Shown: positions 10,461 to 19,305 of the stretch, piece by piece | How the letters are laid out: every line of letters begins with the position of its first letter | Numbering within the stretch: position 1 is the first letter of the stretch | Origin: Gilvimarinus chinensis DSM 19667 | GTDB taxonomy: Bacteria; Pseudomonadota; Gammaproteobacteria; Pseudomonadales; Cellvibrionaceae | Direction: 5' to 3' | DNA: 64,000 nt | NCBI RefSeq assembly: GCF_000377745.1 | Contig: NZ_KB898707.1 | Coordinates: 98,718-162,717, forward strand | Notes under the pieces: model-generated | Seen by the model: the letters and a program-made list of their open reading frames with translations, nothing else | The model's database searches: none | Told to the model about the DNA's origin: nothing | Position numbers and translations under genes: made by a program

Positions 10461-10494
10461 CGTCGCGGTGAGGTTTACTAACCACATCGCGACG
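10461..10494. other. Long imperfect hairpin between convergent genes
   Basis: CGTCGCG (10461-10467) pairs with CGCGACG (10488-10494), with an inner GGTT/AACC stem. It sits in the 189 bases between the agarase stop and the yeiH stop. No clear T-tract on either strand, so bidirectional termination is only possible. Confidence 0.4.
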
Positions 10495-10592
10495 ACACAG
10501 AAACGAGCAAGAGACCCACAAATATTTTTCTACCGATATTATAAACACGTAAATTCTCACGCTTTATATCCAGATAATCACAGGTGCACTTG

Positions 10593-11576
10593 TTACCAAG
10601 CCAACACCCAAGGCACCAGAAAAAAACCGCCACCGAGTAACAGCACCCACAACACCCCCGCCAGCAAAAAAGGCTTACCGCCACCATTTACCAACAGCGC
10701 CCAACGCGTTTTTAACCCCAGCGCCACCATAGCCAAAGCAAGAGCCGCTTGTGAGAGATAGCCAAGCCCTAGCAATAGACTCTCGGGAATTGACAAGACA
10801 CTGCGGGCGCAGGCCGCGGCGATAAAGCCCAGCACAAACCAGGGGATGGTCAGTGCGCGTTGCCCGCTTGGCGCATGGCCCTGCTGACGCTGCCAGTAAA
10901 GTCCCAACACAAACACCACAGGGGCCAGCAGCATAACCCGGGCGAGTTTGGCCACCAGTGCGCCCTGCAATGCCTGGGGGTCGATAGACTGACCAGCCGC
11001 CACTGCTTGGGCTACCTCATGCACCGTAGCGCCAATGTAGATGCCATAATCAACACTGTCCACCTCGATATATTGAAACAGCAGTGGGTAACTGAACATT
11101 GCCAGCGAGCCAAAAGTGACTACGGTGGCCACCGCCAGACTGATGTCTCGCTCGCGAGCTTTAACCACCGGCTCAACCGCCATAATGGCCGAGGCACCAC
11201 AGACGGCACTGCCCACACTGGTTAGCAGCGCCAGAGGTGCTGACATTTTTAACCAACGCACACCCAAATAAACACCCACACACAACACGCTGACAACCAC
11301 CATCAAATCCAGCGCCAATACCTGCCATCCGGCTTCTAGCAACTGTTGCAGGCTCAGACTAAAGCCCAATAAGACAACACCAAGGCGCAACAGCTTTTGC
11401 TGACAAAACCTCAACGTGGGTTGGCTTGTAGCTCGCTCGGCAATACGGGTGGTATTACCGAGTAGCATCCCCAGTAGAATCGCCACCGGCAACGCGCCCA
11501 ACCCCACCGTTGCAAACGCCGGTAGCTGCGCAATCAGTAACGCCAGGCACGCCAATACAAATAAAATCAACCACAT
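10593..11576 (-). CDS. yeiH: YeiH/UPF0324 family membrane protein (putative sulfate exporter family)
   Basis: 327 residues, almost entirely hydrophobic with about ten predicted membrane spans. The phrases GLGALPVAILLGMLLGN near the N terminus, SAVCGASAIMA in the middle and IGATVHEVAQAVAAG mark the UPF0324/YeiH family, which databases label a putative sulfate exporter although the transport activity is poorly documented. A very strong ribosome site (GGAGG, six bases before the ATG) sets the start. It is divergent from a LysR-type gene, as yeiH is from yeiE in enterics. Among many sulfatases it could relieve sulfate or sulfite load, which is inference only. Confidence 0.85.
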   Translation of the reverse strand: MWLILFVLACLALLIAQLPAFATVGLGALPVAILLGMLLGNTTRIAERATSQPTLRFCQQKLLRLGVVLLGFSLSLQQLLEAGWQVLALDLMVVVSVLCVGVYLGVRWLKMSAPLALLTSVGSAVCGASAIMAVEPVVKARERDISLAVATVVTFGSLAMFSYPLLFQYIEVDSVDYGIYIGATVHEVAQAVAAGQSIDPQALQGALVAKLARVMLLAPVVFVLGLYWQRQQGHAPSGQRALTIPWFVLGFIAAACARSVLSIPESLLLGLGYLSQAALALAMVALGLKTRWALLVNGGGKPFLLAGVLWVLLLGGGFFLVPWVLAW

Positions 11577-11620
11577 ACATCACCTCCGATTGGCAGGCAG
11601 TGTACGCAACGGAATTATTT

Positions 11621-11651
11621 AAGTATATTGGATATTAATTAATTGATACTT
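11621..11651. promoter_or_regulatory. Inverted repeat in divergent yeiH-LysR promoter
   Basis: AAGTAT (11621-11626) and ATACTT (11646-11651) frame an AT-rich core containing TTAATTAATT, 12 bases before the LysR start. Symmetry and place suit a LysR-type autoregulatory operator. Confidence 0.45.
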
Positions 11652-11662
11652 CGATTTTACTT

Positions 11663-12556
11663 ATGAATATAACCCTGCGACAAATGGCCATTTTTGAAGC
11701 CACGGCGCGACTCGCCAAGCTAAGTCTCGCCGCTGAGGAACAGGCCATTAGCCAAAGTGCCGCCAGCCAGGCGATTAAAGAAATGGAGGGCCAGCTCGAG
11801 TATCGGCTGTTTCAACGCCAAGGCCGCACGCTAACTCTTAGCCCAGAGGGTGAGGCATTACTGCCGCGCATACGGCAGATACTGGAGCTCAGTCGTGATA
11901 TCACCCGGCGCGACAGCCAAGCGGTGGCGGGCCATATGACCTTAGCGGCCAGCGTCACCATTGCCAGCTATTTAGCGCCCAGCCTAATCGGCCGAATGCA
12001 AAGCACCTACCCCGAGGTGCAGGTAAAACTCAGCATCGAAAACAGCGAAAACGTGCTCGACAGTGTGGCCAAAGGCCGGGCGCTGCTGGGGATGATCGAA
12101 GGGCCAGCCACACACCCAGAGCTAACCATTACGCCCTGGAAAACCGACCAACTGGTGATATTTTGCCCGGCTACACACCCCTTGGCACAAAAGCCCAAGG
12201 TTACGTTTAATGCACTGTTGCGCGAGCGCTGGATTGTGCGCGAGACAGGCTCGGGCACGCGCTCAATTTTGGACGCCGAGTTACAGAGATTGGGCATAAA
12301 CATTGATATTGCTCAGGCTCTTAACCGACAGGAGGCGATTAAACAATGCGTACTTGCGGGTTTAGGGCTTGGTTGTTTGTCACATTTATCCATTGCAAGA
12401 GAACTGGCCAGCGGGGAACTGGTTGCGCTTAATACGCCGCTTAATTTAAGTCGCCGTTTTAGCTGGGTGGCGGCGCCGGAGCGCGCCAACCACCCTTTGC
12501 ATCAAGCGTTTATAACCTTGTGCCAGCAAACCGATGCGCTGGGCACAGCTTACTAG
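11663..12556 (+). CDS. LysR-type transcriptional regulator (YeiE-like)
   Basis: 297 residues. Residues about 1-60 are the winged helix-turn-helix (RQMAIFEATARLAKLSLAAE, then ISQSAASQAIKEME and LFQRQGRTLTLSPEG), and about 90-290 the two-lobed effector domain with the phrase RETGSGTR typical of the CysB/CbbR/YeiE branch. It is divergent from yeiH across an 86-base gap holding an inverted repeat, so control of yeiH is the natural inference; the effector may be a sulfur compound. Its TAG stop shares the CTAG at 12553-12556 with the stop of the convergent GH50 gene, so the two coding regions overlap by four bases with no room for a terminator. Confidence 0.88.
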   Translation: MNITLRQMAIFEATARLAKLSLAAEEQAISQSAASQAIKEMEGQLEYRLFQRQGRTLTLSPEGEALLPRIRQILELSRDITRRDSQAVAGHMTLAASVTIASYLAPSLIGRMQSTYPEVQVKLSIENSENVLDSVAKGRALLGMIEGPATHPELTITPWKTDQLVIFCPATHPLAQKPKVTFNALLRERWIVRETGSGTRSILDAELQRLGINIDIAQALNRQEAIKQCVLAGLGLGCLSHLSIARELASGELVALNTPLNLSRRFSWVAAPERANHPLHQAFITLCQQTDALGTAY

Positions 12557-14841
12557 TCGTAACGACGTGTATAGAGCGATTGATTCACTGCGCGGGCGGC
12601 ATCAACTAAAGGCTTGTAAGGGATGTCCGTAACACTGACAAAACCTACATTATAATTTTCACCATCGTAGGCACGGCCAGTTAAAGGCGAGTCGATATAC
12701 TGAAACCAGTGCACGCCCACAAAGTAAGGGTTGTCGATCACGCTATTAACATACTCCTGGTATTTAACGCCGCGGTCGCGCTGAGATTCGGCATGGATTA
12801 AACCCGGGTTTAACAAGCCTGAATCCAGCGCGCCGTTGTGAAACTCGCCAATAATACTGGGTATATCCAGCTCGGCTAAAAAGTCCCAAAACACATCGCT
12901 TACGGCTTCGCGGTAATAGTTGTAGCTCATTACATCAACATAGGGCGCGGCGGCTTGTCGCACCTCGGGGGTCATGGCCCAATCGGCAAAGCGCGCCCCC
13001 AAATACAAATGATTGGGCATTAACTCGTCCATGGCCGCATCGACAATGCGGAAGTATTCGGCGGTATAAAGCTCGAGCATTGCGGCCATGTCAGTAATCG
13101 CCGCATCGGTATAGTGGTTAAGTTCAATGCCCTCTTCCAGGGTTTGCCAACTCGCCGCTTGAATGTTCCAGGCGTTGTTGATCGCCTCAATATCGCCATA
13201 ATGCTGTTTAAGGTAAGCGACAAAAGCCGCTTTGGTAGGGCTGTCACTTGCCTTACGCGTCAACGTATTCAAAACAACGCCATACTGAGACTCGACCGAT
13301 CCCATAATGCCCCAGCTTTTTTCGTTATCGATAAACACACCCACACACCAAGGACTGTTGGCGACCTCCTCGCTAATCTTTTGCACCGTGGCGTAGGCCC
13401 GCTCTGCGAATACCGGATCAAACGGGTCAGGCAATGCACCCCAGTAATCGTTACCGCTGGAGACGGTTTTAAAATCGCCAATAATCCAGCCGTTGGCAAA
13501 GTAAGGATAGTTTTTCATATCGTAAAACGCGGGGTCCACCCAGTTGCCAAACGAGGTGAAGCCCCAATTTTCCATGCGTTTAACAGTGGTATCGCGCCAT
13601 TTCTGCATCAGCGTGGCAGTATCGTGGGTGCGGTATTTACGGGCCAGATTGGCACGATAAAAACTGTAGGTTTCACCGCGCTCCATTGCCCCCGAATGCA
13701 CCTCACGCCGGTAGCCAAAGTGTTTCCCGAGCGGCTCTTGGTAATCGGGCAACCAGGTAAACATATCGGTGCGCAGTTCCGAGCTAACGTGACGGCTCGC
13801 TAAAGCCTGATCGGGAACCCGGTTTAACCCCAAAGAATCTTCCGGGGTAAAGTCATTACTGCTGCGTTCGGGGATAAGCTTGTGGTCAAAATCGTAACCC
13901 GTCATGGTCGAGGTATTGGCCATGCGCACATTGGCGATACCATTTGAGAAAAACAAATAACCCTCTGGGTCCACCAGACTCCATTTCCCTTGATACTTTT
14001 CCGTGCGATAAAAACCGGTGGCCTCTAACTTAGGCCCGTCGCGCCAGCCGTGATAACGCGAGCGGTCGGCCAGCAGACCGCTTTGTAGCTGTTGCTGTTC
14101 GGCGTCCGAGACGCGACGTAGCTGATCCACTGAATCAATTTTTTGCGCAAAGTCCATTTTGGCATTTTGGCCAAAGGAGTCTACCAGGCCTTTTAGGTAA
14201 TCATCTTTAAATTCACGGGGCTCTACTACTGTTATGTTATCGACAATAAGTGTTTTATCGCGCAGTGCGCCGCGCACATCAAACCGAATGCCGGTAATCG
14301 CCGAGGTATCCAATTGTTTTTTCCCGCCGCGCCAAATCAGCGGCTGATAGGGATTATCCCAGCTCTCGGGGTTGGAACGAATACCCGTCTCAGTGGCAAG
14401 CTCGGGCACGTCGATATCAATAGCATAGCGCTGGCTCGATATCGCCGGCACCACAAAGCTGCGCATTTGAAAATCGCCACTTTTGTCACTGGTGCTCACG
14501 TACATACTCACCGATTCGTCCGTTGGGTTGGCGATATCCAGCGTTAACGCAAGTGTCTTAAAGTCGCTAAAATCCCAGGGTTTATCCGGCTGAATAGTGA
14601 AACCTGAAATATGATTGGTAGCGGAATACAAGTCAATTTGAACCGCGCCCCCGTCAAGCTCAGCGTAGCTTACCGATGCTGCCAAAGGTGATATTTGTTT
14701 GATATCAGCTTTCTCGGAAAAATCCATCAGCCCTTTTTGTTTGGGTGAATCTTCGCTGAGATGACTGCAGGCGGTGATTAGCAACGATGCTACAAATAGA
14801 TTCGCCCAAGTAGTTACACTAGCTCTTCTTGTAAGTTTCAT
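12553..14841 (-). CDS. GH50 beta-agarase, lipoprotein
   Basis: 762 residues from the ATG at 14841. An ATG at 14881-14883, directly after the stop of the FecR gene, is an alternative adding 14 residues; the shorter form gives a normal lipoprotein signal (MKLTRR, then LLITAC). Residues about 50-230 are a beta-sandwich like the N-terminal CBM-like domain of GH50 agarases; the rest is an (alpha/beta)8 barrel. Candidate acid/base E507 lies in FIDNEKSWG and nucleophile E666 in IIGEFHNGALD; the closing HWFQYIDSPLTGR and DGENYNVGF are GH50 hallmarks. Such enzymes release neoagarobiose from the non-reducing end of agarose chains. It is the last gene of the operon that carries the sigma/anti-sigma pair. 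The other GH50 here is at 36960. Confidence 0.92.
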   Translation of the reverse strand: MKLTRRASVTTWANLFVASLLITACSHLSEDSPKQKGLMDFSEKADIKQISPLAASVSYAELDGGAVQIDLYSATNHISGFTIQPDKPWDFSDFKTLALTLDIANPTDESVSMYVSTSDKSGDFQMRSFVVPAISSQRYAIDIDVPELATETGIRSNPESWDNPYQPLIWRGGKKQLDTSAITGIRFDVRGALRDKTLIVDNITVVEPREFKDDYLKGLVDSFGQNAKMDFAQKIDSVDQLRRVSDAEQQQLQSGLLADRSRYHGWRDGPKLEATGFYRTEKYQGKWSLVDPEGYLFFSNGIANVRMANTSTMTGYDFDHKLIPERSSNDFTPEDSLGLNRVPDQALASRHVSSELRTDMFTWLPDYQEPLGKHFGYRREVHSGAMERGETYSFYRANLARKYRTHDTATLMQKWRDTTVKRMENWGFTSFGNWVDPAFYDMKNYPYFANGWIIGDFKTVSSGNDYWGALPDPFDPVFAERAYATVQKISEEVANSPWCVGVFIDNEKSWGIMGSVESQYGVVLNTLTRKASDSPTKAAFVAYLKQHYGDIEAINNAWNIQAASWQTLEEGIELNHYTDAAITDMAAMLELYTAEYFRIVDAAMDELMPNHLYLGARFADWAMTPEVRQAAAPYVDVMSYNYYREAVSDVFWDFLAELDIPSIIGEFHNGALDSGLLNPGLIHAESQRDRGVKYQEYVNSVIDNPYFVGVHWFQYIDSPLTGRAYDGENYNVGFVSVTDIPYKPLVDAARAVNQSLYTRRYD

Positions 14842-14883
14842 AATGTTATCGTGTAATACCTTTTGTAAATTTTTTATGACCAT

Positions 14884-16422
14884 TCAATGCGTCAGGGAAT
14901 TTGTACGCATCAGCTTATTAATGTCCTGCTGGGTTAAGGCAGTATCAAAAAGGTAAACCTCATCGACGCCGCCGCGAAAAAAACGATTGGTTTTATGGCT
15001 GTTGTTTGGGTCGTTAAAGGCGAGGTTGCGCCCCATCATCAAGGGTTTGGATTGCGGATGGTTTAGCTCGGTAGAAACGCGCGCGATAGATTTGCCATAA
15101 CTGCGCTCTAGCTCACCATCGATATATATCAATACATGGGTCGACAAGTCGGCTCTATCGCCACCAAACAACACAATGGCCACGTGGTGCCATTGGTTGT
15201 CGCGCAAATCGGTGGTGCCGACGATTTCCGCCTCGTTGGTGCCAACCCGTATACGCCCCAGCGGCCCACTGACATTCAACGGGTTTATTGAAATTTGCCA
15301 GGCAGATAGCTTATCGGCCAAGCCCCAACTGAGAATGCCAAACCCCTGATGGGGGGCAAAGTCTTGGGGCACTTTCACCCAAAAAGCTACCGTGCGCGGT
15401 TTATTGCCCCCAATGCCCGGAAACTCGGTATCCAACCATTGATCGGCTCCGTTAAACCATACCGCCTCACCAAAGGCGCCTTCAATTAACGCAGGTGGTG
15501 CGTTGTCGCCTTGCAAGGTTTGCGCTTGAGCGATAAAGCATTGTTGTCCTATTCCTGGGCCGGCGCAGTTAAACGTCGCGCTTTGATCAAGGCCTGCATC
15601 ATCAAAAGACCAGTGCAAATACTGTGGTTGCTGATAGCGCCGCCCCGGTAACGTGCGCATAAAACGATTGGGCTGACTTTGGATAACCGCCATTTGCTGA
15701 TTTGCATCAAAGCTTCGGGCATCGTCTTGATAGAGGTTTTCATACTCTTGCGAGCCCGGCGTTTTTACTTTGACTTCGCCCTCAAGCACATGCACCTGAG
15801 AGGCACCTGTGTCGTCCACCGCCACACCAAATTCGGTACCTAAATCGATAATATTGGCACTCGGAGTGTCCACCGCAAAGCCGGTCGCCTCGGGCGGCAC
15901 TTTGGCAACCAAGACGCCTTGCCTCAGTACTAGGCGATCAGCGTTTTCAAACATCAGCCGCGCCGGTGATTCCAACAGCAGTACCACGCCGTTAATCAGA
16001 GTTATTTCGGCGTAGCCTGCGTCCAGATAAAACTCGCCTGCCGAAATACTTTGGCCCGGCGTGTAATCCATCCCGGTACCCGCCAATTTGCTGATACTGC
16101 CCACACTGACGGATGTAGTTAAGGCATAAAAAACCGCTACCACACAGACTAACAAGCTAGCGCAAGCGGTTGCCCACCAACAGTAACGGCGGCGAGAAGC
16201 GCTCGCAGGCTCGGCCTGTACGCTTTGTAATACTGCCGCAGTAAAGGCATCGCCAGAGCTTGCCTGGTTGGCATAAGCCAGTAAGCGATGCATGTCCCGC
16301 TGCTGCGCGAGTTGTGTTTTAAACTCGGGATCGTTTTGCACCCGCTCAATAAGCGCTTGCCGGGCGTTTTTATCGCCGGCTAGGTAACGCTCAATCAGTT
16401 GAGAATCGGTCGGGCTTATCAT
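14884..16422 (-). CDS. FecR-type anti-sigma factor with C-terminal LamG/concanavalin-like lectin domain
   Basis: 512 residues from the ATG at 16422, five bases after the sigma-factor stop; a GTG at 16452 is a less likely start inside the sigma gene. Residues 1-80 are hydrophilic and presumably cytoplasmic, able to hold the sigma factor. One membrane span (about 81-102, WWATACASLLVCVVAVFYA) follows. Residues about 115-235 show the FecR pattern (AEITLINGVVLLLESPARL, then DLGTEFGVAV and VHVLEGEVKV). Residues about 255-500 form a LamG-like jelly roll (LHWSFDD, TVAFWVKVP, NQWHHVAIVL, GGVDEVYLFD). This FecR-LamG layout is familiar from Planctomycetes and Verrucomicrobia but unusual in a gammaproteobacterial agar operon. 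The lectin domain could sense a galactan in the periplasm; that is inference. Confidence 0.85.
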   Translation of the reverse strand: MISPTDSQLIERYLAGDKNARQALIERVQNDPEFKTQLAQQRDMHRLLAYANQASSGDAFTAAVLQSVQAEPASASRRRYCWWATACASLLVCVVAVFYALTTSVSVGSISKLAGTGMDYTPGQSISAGEFYLDAGYAEITLINGVVLLLESPARLMFENADRLVLRQGVLVAKVPPEATGFAVDTPSANIIDLGTEFGVAVDDTGASQVHVLEGEVKVKTPGSQEYENLYQDDARSFDANQQMAVIQSQPNRFMRTLPGRRYQQPQYLHWSFDDAGLDQSATFNCAGPGIGQQCFIAQAQTLQGDNAPPALIEGAFGEAVWFNGADQWLDTEFPGIGGNKPRTVAFWVKVPQDFAPHQGFGILSWGLADKLSAWQISINPLNVSGPLGRIRVGTNEAEIVGTTDLRDNQWHHVAIVLFGGDRADLSTHVLIYIDGELERSYGKSIARVSTELNHPQSKPLMMGRNLAFNDPNNSHKTNRFFRGGVDEVYLFDTALTQQDINKLMRTNSLTH

Positions 16423-16426
16423 GGTT

Positions 16427-16996
16427 TCAGTAGCCTCGGTTAATACAGTCACGCAGTTTTTTGCGGTAGCGGTTGAGTCGCATCGTGAGCGTTGAGTGCG
16501 CCACGCCCATAGCCTCGCGCAACTCCTGCAAGCTATAACCTTCGCGGTAATAAAGCCTGAGTGTTTTTTGCGCTGGGTGATCCAGTTTAAGCAGGCATTG
16601 CCGCAACAAACTTAACTCGGCCTCTTGCTCGTCCGGGTGCTGTTGCTGTTGTTCATCCAGAAGTTGCGCCAGTAAATCTGGCTCGGTGGGTGCCAACCTG
16701 GCCTGTTTGCGGTGGTGATTGCGCAAAAGGTTTTGCGCAATAGACAACACCCAACCACTAAACGCGGCGTCATCGTGCAAAGTGGCCAACTTTTGCCAAG
16801 CCAGTACAAAGCTTTCCTGGGCTAAATCATCCACATCGGCGCTGTAATCTGTGCGCTTAGCCAAATAACTGCGCACCCGGCTTTGCTGCTGGCTAACCAA
16901 ATATTCAAACGCCTTGATGTCACCGCCACGGGCACGTGCCACCCAGCGGCAAAGCCGCTGGGCATCGTTGGCATTATGCTCCGTGGCAAGCTTCAT
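16427..16996 (-). CDS. ECF-type RNA polymerase sigma factor
   Basis: 189 residues. Region 2 (about residues 20-90) includes DDLAQESFVLAWQKLA, the core and -10 binding part; region 4 (about 130-186) includes LRLYYREGYSLQELREAMGVAHSTLTMRLNR, a helix-turn-helix for -35 recognition. The style, with a loop rich in glutamine between the regions, resembles the Rhodopirellula/Verrucomicrobium sigma group. The ATG overlaps the stop of the FAD oxidoreductase gene (TAATG) and the FecR gene follows directly, so the pair is translated with the operon. It most likely drives an agar-responsive promoter, possibly that of its own operon; the target sequence is not known. Confidence 0.9.
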   Translation of the reverse strand: MKLATEHNANDAQRLCRWVARARGGDIKAFEYLVSQQQSRVRSYLAKRTDYSADVDDLAQESFVLAWQKLATLHDDAAFSGWVLSIAQNLLRNHHRKQARLAPTEPDLLAQLLDEQQQQHPDEQEAELSLLRQCLLKLDHPAQKTLRLYYREGYSLQELREAMGVAHSTLTMRLNRYRKKLRDCINRGY

Positions 16997-19305
16997 TATT
17001 TGGCCTGTGATGACGGGGCGCTGTGAATATAGACTTCAAACAACCCCGCCGGCACCTCGGCTGAGGGGTGCTCAAGCTCCAGCGTTAAGGTGCGGGTAGT
17101 CACTGGCTGATCAAAACGCACAAGGTTAACGCTTTGATGATTATCCGAGCACTGATAAATCAACCGGCCTTGATCGTCCAACAACCGATACTGACGTACA
17201 CAGAAAGGCATAATATTTTCTGGGTGCTCCATTAAAACCGTTTCTAATGCGTGGTCGTAATCGCAATCAAAAAACAGTCGCACGGCTTGAATACTTACCG
17301 GATCATGCCAGCGCCAATGCACCTGAGGTTTCACATCATCAGGCGAGGCGAACCAGGCATTGGTGCCCAGCCAAGGCCGGGTAAAGCCGTTGCTGAGATT
17401 CTCAGAGTGATATAACTCTAGCGGTTGGGCAAAGTGCAATGCCAGATTTTTACCGTCTGGGCGACGCTCGGGCGTCCAGATTTCAAATTCGTCGATACCG
17501 CTACCGGCGGGTGCCTCTTGCTTGCCAGTGTTAGAAACCGCTTTATGCTCTTTATGCATCACCGTGGCGATACCGCTTAAACGTTGCTCCGTGGTGGCCA
17601 ATTGGACTTTGTCATTCGCCATAAAACAGATAAAACCATACTGCTGGGTCGAGGCAGCAGCGTTAAAATCGAGCGTGATCTCTTGCTCGCCCGTCGCTAA
17701 TGACAAGGTTTGGCTTGCTAACGTGGTTTCCGGTGTATAGTTTTGCGCTTTTTCACTAACGCGCATTTGCACGGTTAGCTCGGTGGCGGTTTCGGCTTTA
17801 ACCCGTAATCGCGCTACCGGAAATTCGCGCTCGCTCAATGGCAGCATTTGTGCCAGTGACTGACTAAGCGGCGTCCAGCCGGTCGCCGCCCCCAAAGTTA
17901 ACCCCTCATAGGTGCTGCTGGCACTGACATCAGCACGACGACTTAGGCATTCCTCTTTATTAAGCGCTATTCCGGGCAGACCGTGACCGGTAAGATTCAA
18001 GCGTTGTTGCAATTGCGTCATGGTGGGCGACGCCAGCAACGCTTTAGGGTCACACTGGTTTCCCACACTCATGGCGGCAGCCTGTCCCATGGCCTGTCCA
18101 CCGTGGGCACAGGTAATCATCACCCGAGTTGAACCAAAGGCAATATGGCTAGCGCTGATGATACGCCCGGCTAGTAAAAGGTTGTCGATATCGCGGCTTA
18201 AAAAGCTGCGATACGGAATTTGATAAATACCTTTAGCGTGGTACTGCGAGCAAGGCGGCTTATCGCTGTAAACTCCCTCGGCCGGGTGAAGATCAATAGC
18301 CCAGCCACCAAAGGATATAGCGTCGTCAAACTCGCGCTGTTCGACAATATCTTGCTGTCTCAACATATACTCGCCTTCAAAACGGCGGCTTTCGCGTTTA
18401 CCGGGTATGGTACCCACCCACTCGAGGGTTAAGTTGTCGACATCGTCATAGCGGCCACTGTTTTTAATATAGTCCCAAATGCCGTAGACGATTTTCCAAA
18501 GCTCCCATTTAATGTCTTCTGTCTCATAAACGGTGTCTTTGATGCCGCCGTACTCCAGCCACCAAAATTTGCAGCCCGAGTCGCCGCTTTGAATATTTTT
18601 ACTGCGCGGTAAAGCGCCTATTTCTTCGTGGCTATAGGCAAAGTCCGGCGCCTGATAGCGAACCGGATGATTCATCCGCTTGCTGTAAAAAAATAGTGAG
18701 TGTCCCAAAAGCTCGCGGTTGGCCTCGGAAGGGGCCATACCCTCACCAAATTCGTCGCGTGCTTCGGCGCCGATACGAAAACTCGCCCCGGCGTTAAACG
18801 CCAGCAGACCGTCGCCTGTGGCGTCGATAAACACCGGTGCCGTTAACCGGTAATGAACACTGTTCTGGCTGCAAAAACCATCGCAGGATTCAATACGCCG
18901 CGATCCACTTTTGTTGACCTGATACACCGCGGTATTGAGTAGCAAGGTAATGTTGCGCTCGGCCACGACTTTGTCCAGTAGTACGGCGTCAAAAATCAGC
19001 GGATTACCCATAGGGTTTCGGTAGGTATTTTCCAGCATGATTTCGTCGATCAACCCGCCCTCGCGTGAGTAACGATTATTGTTGCCCATATGGGAGGTTG
19101 CACCCAGCGCCCACAACCGCACCTCACTGGAGGCATTGCCGCCCAGCACGGGGCGATCTTGCACTAAAATCACGCGAGCACCAGCGCGCGCGGCACTGAT
19201 GGCAGCGCACACTCCGGCCAAACCGCCCCCGGCAACGACTACATCGGCGCTCAAATCGGTGCGTTTATTGGCGCGCGCTTGCTCACTGAATTGCTCACGA
19301 ATCAT
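16996..19305 (-). CDS. FAD-dependent oxidoreductase (PF12831-like) with C-terminal beta domains
   Basis: 769 residues, no signal peptide. The N terminus has a Rossmann fold with G26-G-G-L-A-G31 and an acidic end of strand two near D50; GGNASSEVRLW and the pair RYSREGGLIDE are typical of the FAD_oxidored family. A second dinucleotide-contact segment lies near LLAGRIISASHIAFGSTRVM. Beyond about residue 440 the sequence turns beta-rich with no recognised family; the closing 120 residues (HWRWHDPVSIQAVRLFFDCDY) look like a discoidin-type sandwich. The start overlaps the GH117 stop by ATGA. Homologues occur in sugar-degradation loci but their substrate is unknown. Within an agar operon it may oxidise an anhydrogalactose-containing sugar or a derivative; this is inference. 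Family membership is confident. Confidence 0.8.
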   Translation of the reverse strand: MIREQFSEQARANKRTDLSADVVVAGGGLAGVCAAISAARAGARVILVQDRPVLGGNASSEVRLWALGATSHMGNNNRYSREGGLIDEIMLENTYRNPMGNPLIFDAVLLDKVVAERNITLLLNTAVYQVNKSGSRRIESCDGFCSQNSVHYRLTAPVFIDATGDGLLAFNAGASFRIGAEARDEFGEGMAPSEANRELLGHSLFFYSKRMNHPVRYQAPDFAYSHEEIGALPRSKNIQSGDSGCKFWWLEYGGIKDTVYETEDIKWELWKIVYGIWDYIKNSGRYDDVDNLTLEWVGTIPGKRESRRFEGEYMLRQQDIVEQREFDDAISFGGWAIDLHPAEGVYSDKPPCSQYHAKGIYQIPYRSFLSRDIDNLLLAGRIISASHIAFGSTRVMITCAHGGQAMGQAAAMSVGNQCDPKALLASPTMTQLQQRLNLTGHGLPGIALNKEECLSRRADVSASSTYEGLTLGAATGWTPLSQSLAQMLPLSEREFPVARLRVKAETATELTVQMRVSEKAQNYTPETTLASQTLSLATGEQEITLDFNAAASTQQYGFICFMANDKVQLATTEQRLSGIATVMHKEHKAVSNTGKQEAPAGSGIDEFEIWTPERRPDGKNLALHFAQPLELYHSENLSNGFTRPWLGTNAWFASPDDVKPQVHWRWHDPVSIQAVRLFFDCDYDHALETVLMEHPENIMPFCVRQYRLLDDQGRLIYQCSDNHQSVNLVRFDQPVTTRTLTLELEHPSAEVPAGLFEVYIHSAPSSQAK

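Noticed and set aside
10414-10761. 115-codon plus-strand open frame after the agarase
   Set aside because: Covers a hairpin and the 3' end of yeiH on the other strand; composition rich in K, N, T and P without a domain.
13114-13803. 229-codon plus-strand open frame
   Set aside because: It is antisense to the GH50 barrel, has no ribosome site or recognisable domain, and its residues mirror the GC-rich codons of the real gene.
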